NCBI GenBank assembly: GCA_900548215.1
Contig: URJI01000125.1
Coordinates: forward strand, 1-5,992
Direction: 5' to 3'
Source: an uncultured Coprococcus sp.
Lineage (GTDB): Bacteria; Bacillota; Clostridia; Lachnospirales; Lachnospiraceae
Length of the DNA: 5,992 nucleotides
Below, one piece after another: positions 5,194-5,992 of this stretch (the first letter of the stretch is position 1; each line of letters starts with the position of its first letter). The notes beneath the pieces were generated by a model, which saw nothing but the letters and a program-made list of their open reading frames with translations, did not search any database and was not told the DNA's origin. A program made the translations under genes and the position numbers.

Positions 5194-5992
5194 ATGATAA
5201 AAAGAAAATTAGCAACATTTATGTTGACATTAATACTGGTGATGACAGGCGCATTAGCAATCCCGGTGATAAGCTATGCGCAGGAAGAATCTGCTGGTTC
5301 ATCAACAAATCCCCAAGAGAGAGTTACAGAATATAAGTACAGTGCTGAAAGTGACCCTCAAAATGGTGTAGCATTGAAGGTTGAATGGAACGAACCCAAA
5401 TTAGGGGAGGATACAACATTCCACGTTTCAGCGGATGGTGGCAGTGGTCGGTATTTGTTCAGAATGGATGCACCGGGTTATTCCGATCCGGGTGAGTACA
5501 GCTTTGAATCCGTGGCGGATCCAAGCCGCGGAGCGTGGATTCAATACACAGATGAGTGTGAATCTCACGACTTTGGATTTACAATGACCGCTTCGGGAAT
5601 CTATAACTTCAGGTTTTATGTAATGGACAAGACGTCAGGTGTCTATTATATGCGTGTGAGCACAAATATACAGGTATCGGACAGGGCTTATCCGAGTGTG
5701 GGTGACATTGTGAATGCTGCGGTAAAAAAGTGCAGCAAGGAGACTGATGGTTCGGACTATGAAAAGGCGTTGTGGCTGCATGACTGGCTGTTGCAGCAGC
5801 TCGATTACGATCATTCCCTGAAATGGTCTTCGGCAGAGAGTGCACTGACACGAAGACTGGGCACATGTCAAGCATATGAGAGTGCCTATTCGAAACTGCT
5901 TACTGCAGCCGGTATAACAAATGCTGAGACAAGGGATACCTATGATGGTCATACCTGGAATGCCATGAAATTGGATGGCAAATGGTATCAGG
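5194..5992 (+). CDS. Secreted transglutaminase-like protein, incomplete at the right edge
   Basis: ATG 5194 opens a frame that runs to the window end (266 codons seen). AAGG lies eight bases upstream, a moderate ribosome site. Residues 1-29 form a signal peptide: basic start (MIKRK), hydrophobic core, and a likely cut after SYA with QEE following. Residues about 50-165 are rich in Gly, Ser, Tyr and beta strands and resemble an Ig- or PKD-like extracellular module. From about 185 comes a transglutaminase-like core: a helix with LWLHDWLL, then LGTCQAYESAYSKLL with the likely nucleophile C225, then DGHTWNAMKLDGKWYQ with the likely catalytic H253. The expected Asp lies beyond the window. Bacterial members act as cysteine proteases or cross-linking enzymes outside the cell; the substrate here is unknown. 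It lies 42 bases after the c-di-GMP gene with no terminator between, suggesting co-transcription. Confidence 0.85.
   Translation, partial: MIKRKLATFMLTLILVMTGALAIPVISYAQEESAGSSTNPQERVTEYKYSAESDPQNGVALKVEWNEPKLGEDTTFHVSADGGSGRYLFRMDAPGYSDPGEYSFESVADPSRGAWIQYTDECESHDFGFTMTASGIYNFRFYVMDKTSGVYYMRVSTNIQVSDRAYPSVGDIVNAAVKKCSKETDGSDYEKALWLHDWLLQQLDYDHSLKWSSAESALTRRLGTCQAYESAYSKLLTAAGITNAETRDTYDGHTWNAMKLDGKWYQ

Noticed and set aside
5609..5952. Minus-strand open frames opposite the transglutaminase-like gene
   Set aside because: The plus strand here has a signal peptide and a catalytic Cys/His pair in one uninterrupted frame. The antisense frames are Cys/His-rich artefacts.

Overview
The window looks like Firmicutes DNA, most probably Lachnospiraceae (a Coprococcus- or Butyrivibrio-like gut clostridium). 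The grounds are moderate-to-low GC, strong AGGAGG-type ribosome binding sites, a TatD-nuclease-associated radical SAM protein, a clostridial-type pyridoxamine kinase, a seven-helix sensor joined to c-di-GMP domains, and a secreted transglutaminase-like protein. The genus is inference.

Left half, minus strand (1-1696): a likely co-directional operon reads right to left. A pyridoxal/pyridoxamine kinase (869-1696) comes first, behind a good sigma-A-type promoter at 1728-1756. A small radical SAM enzyme of unknown function follows (106-765), then the first 22 codons of an unrecognised gene that runs off the left edge (1-67). The gap between the kinase and radical SAM genes holds two short perfect palindromes.

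Middle, plus strand (1697-2024): a divergent intergenic region ends in an unusual leader. It has a 13-codon ORF with its own near-perfect Shine-Dalgarno sequence, three consecutive hairpins, a direct repeat with a palindromic core, and then the ribosome binding site of the main gene. It matches no riboswitch I recognise.

Right half, plus strand: 2025-5151 holds one large c-di-GMP signalling gene broken by a single frame change at a run of nine T (2340-2348). With one T removed it reads as a 1041-residue protein: seven membrane helices, PAS, degenerate GGDEF, intact HD-GYP phosphodiesterase, Gly/Asp-rich linker, PAS, and intact GGDEF cyclase with an RxxD inhibitory site. As given, it reads as a 111-aa membrane fragment and a 908-aa enzyme fragment. 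A secreted transglutaminase-like protein (5194 to the window end, incomplete) follows 42 bases later with no visible terminator, so the two are probably co-transcribed.

The right half suggests a membrane sensor that both makes and destroys c-di-GMP, coupled to an extracellular protein. Expression may be controlled at the structured leader, and possibly by the homopolymer run. The left operon (vitamin B6 salvage plus an orphan radical SAM enzyme) looks functionally separate. I saw no tRNA, rRNA, CRISPR array, insertion sequence or integrase.
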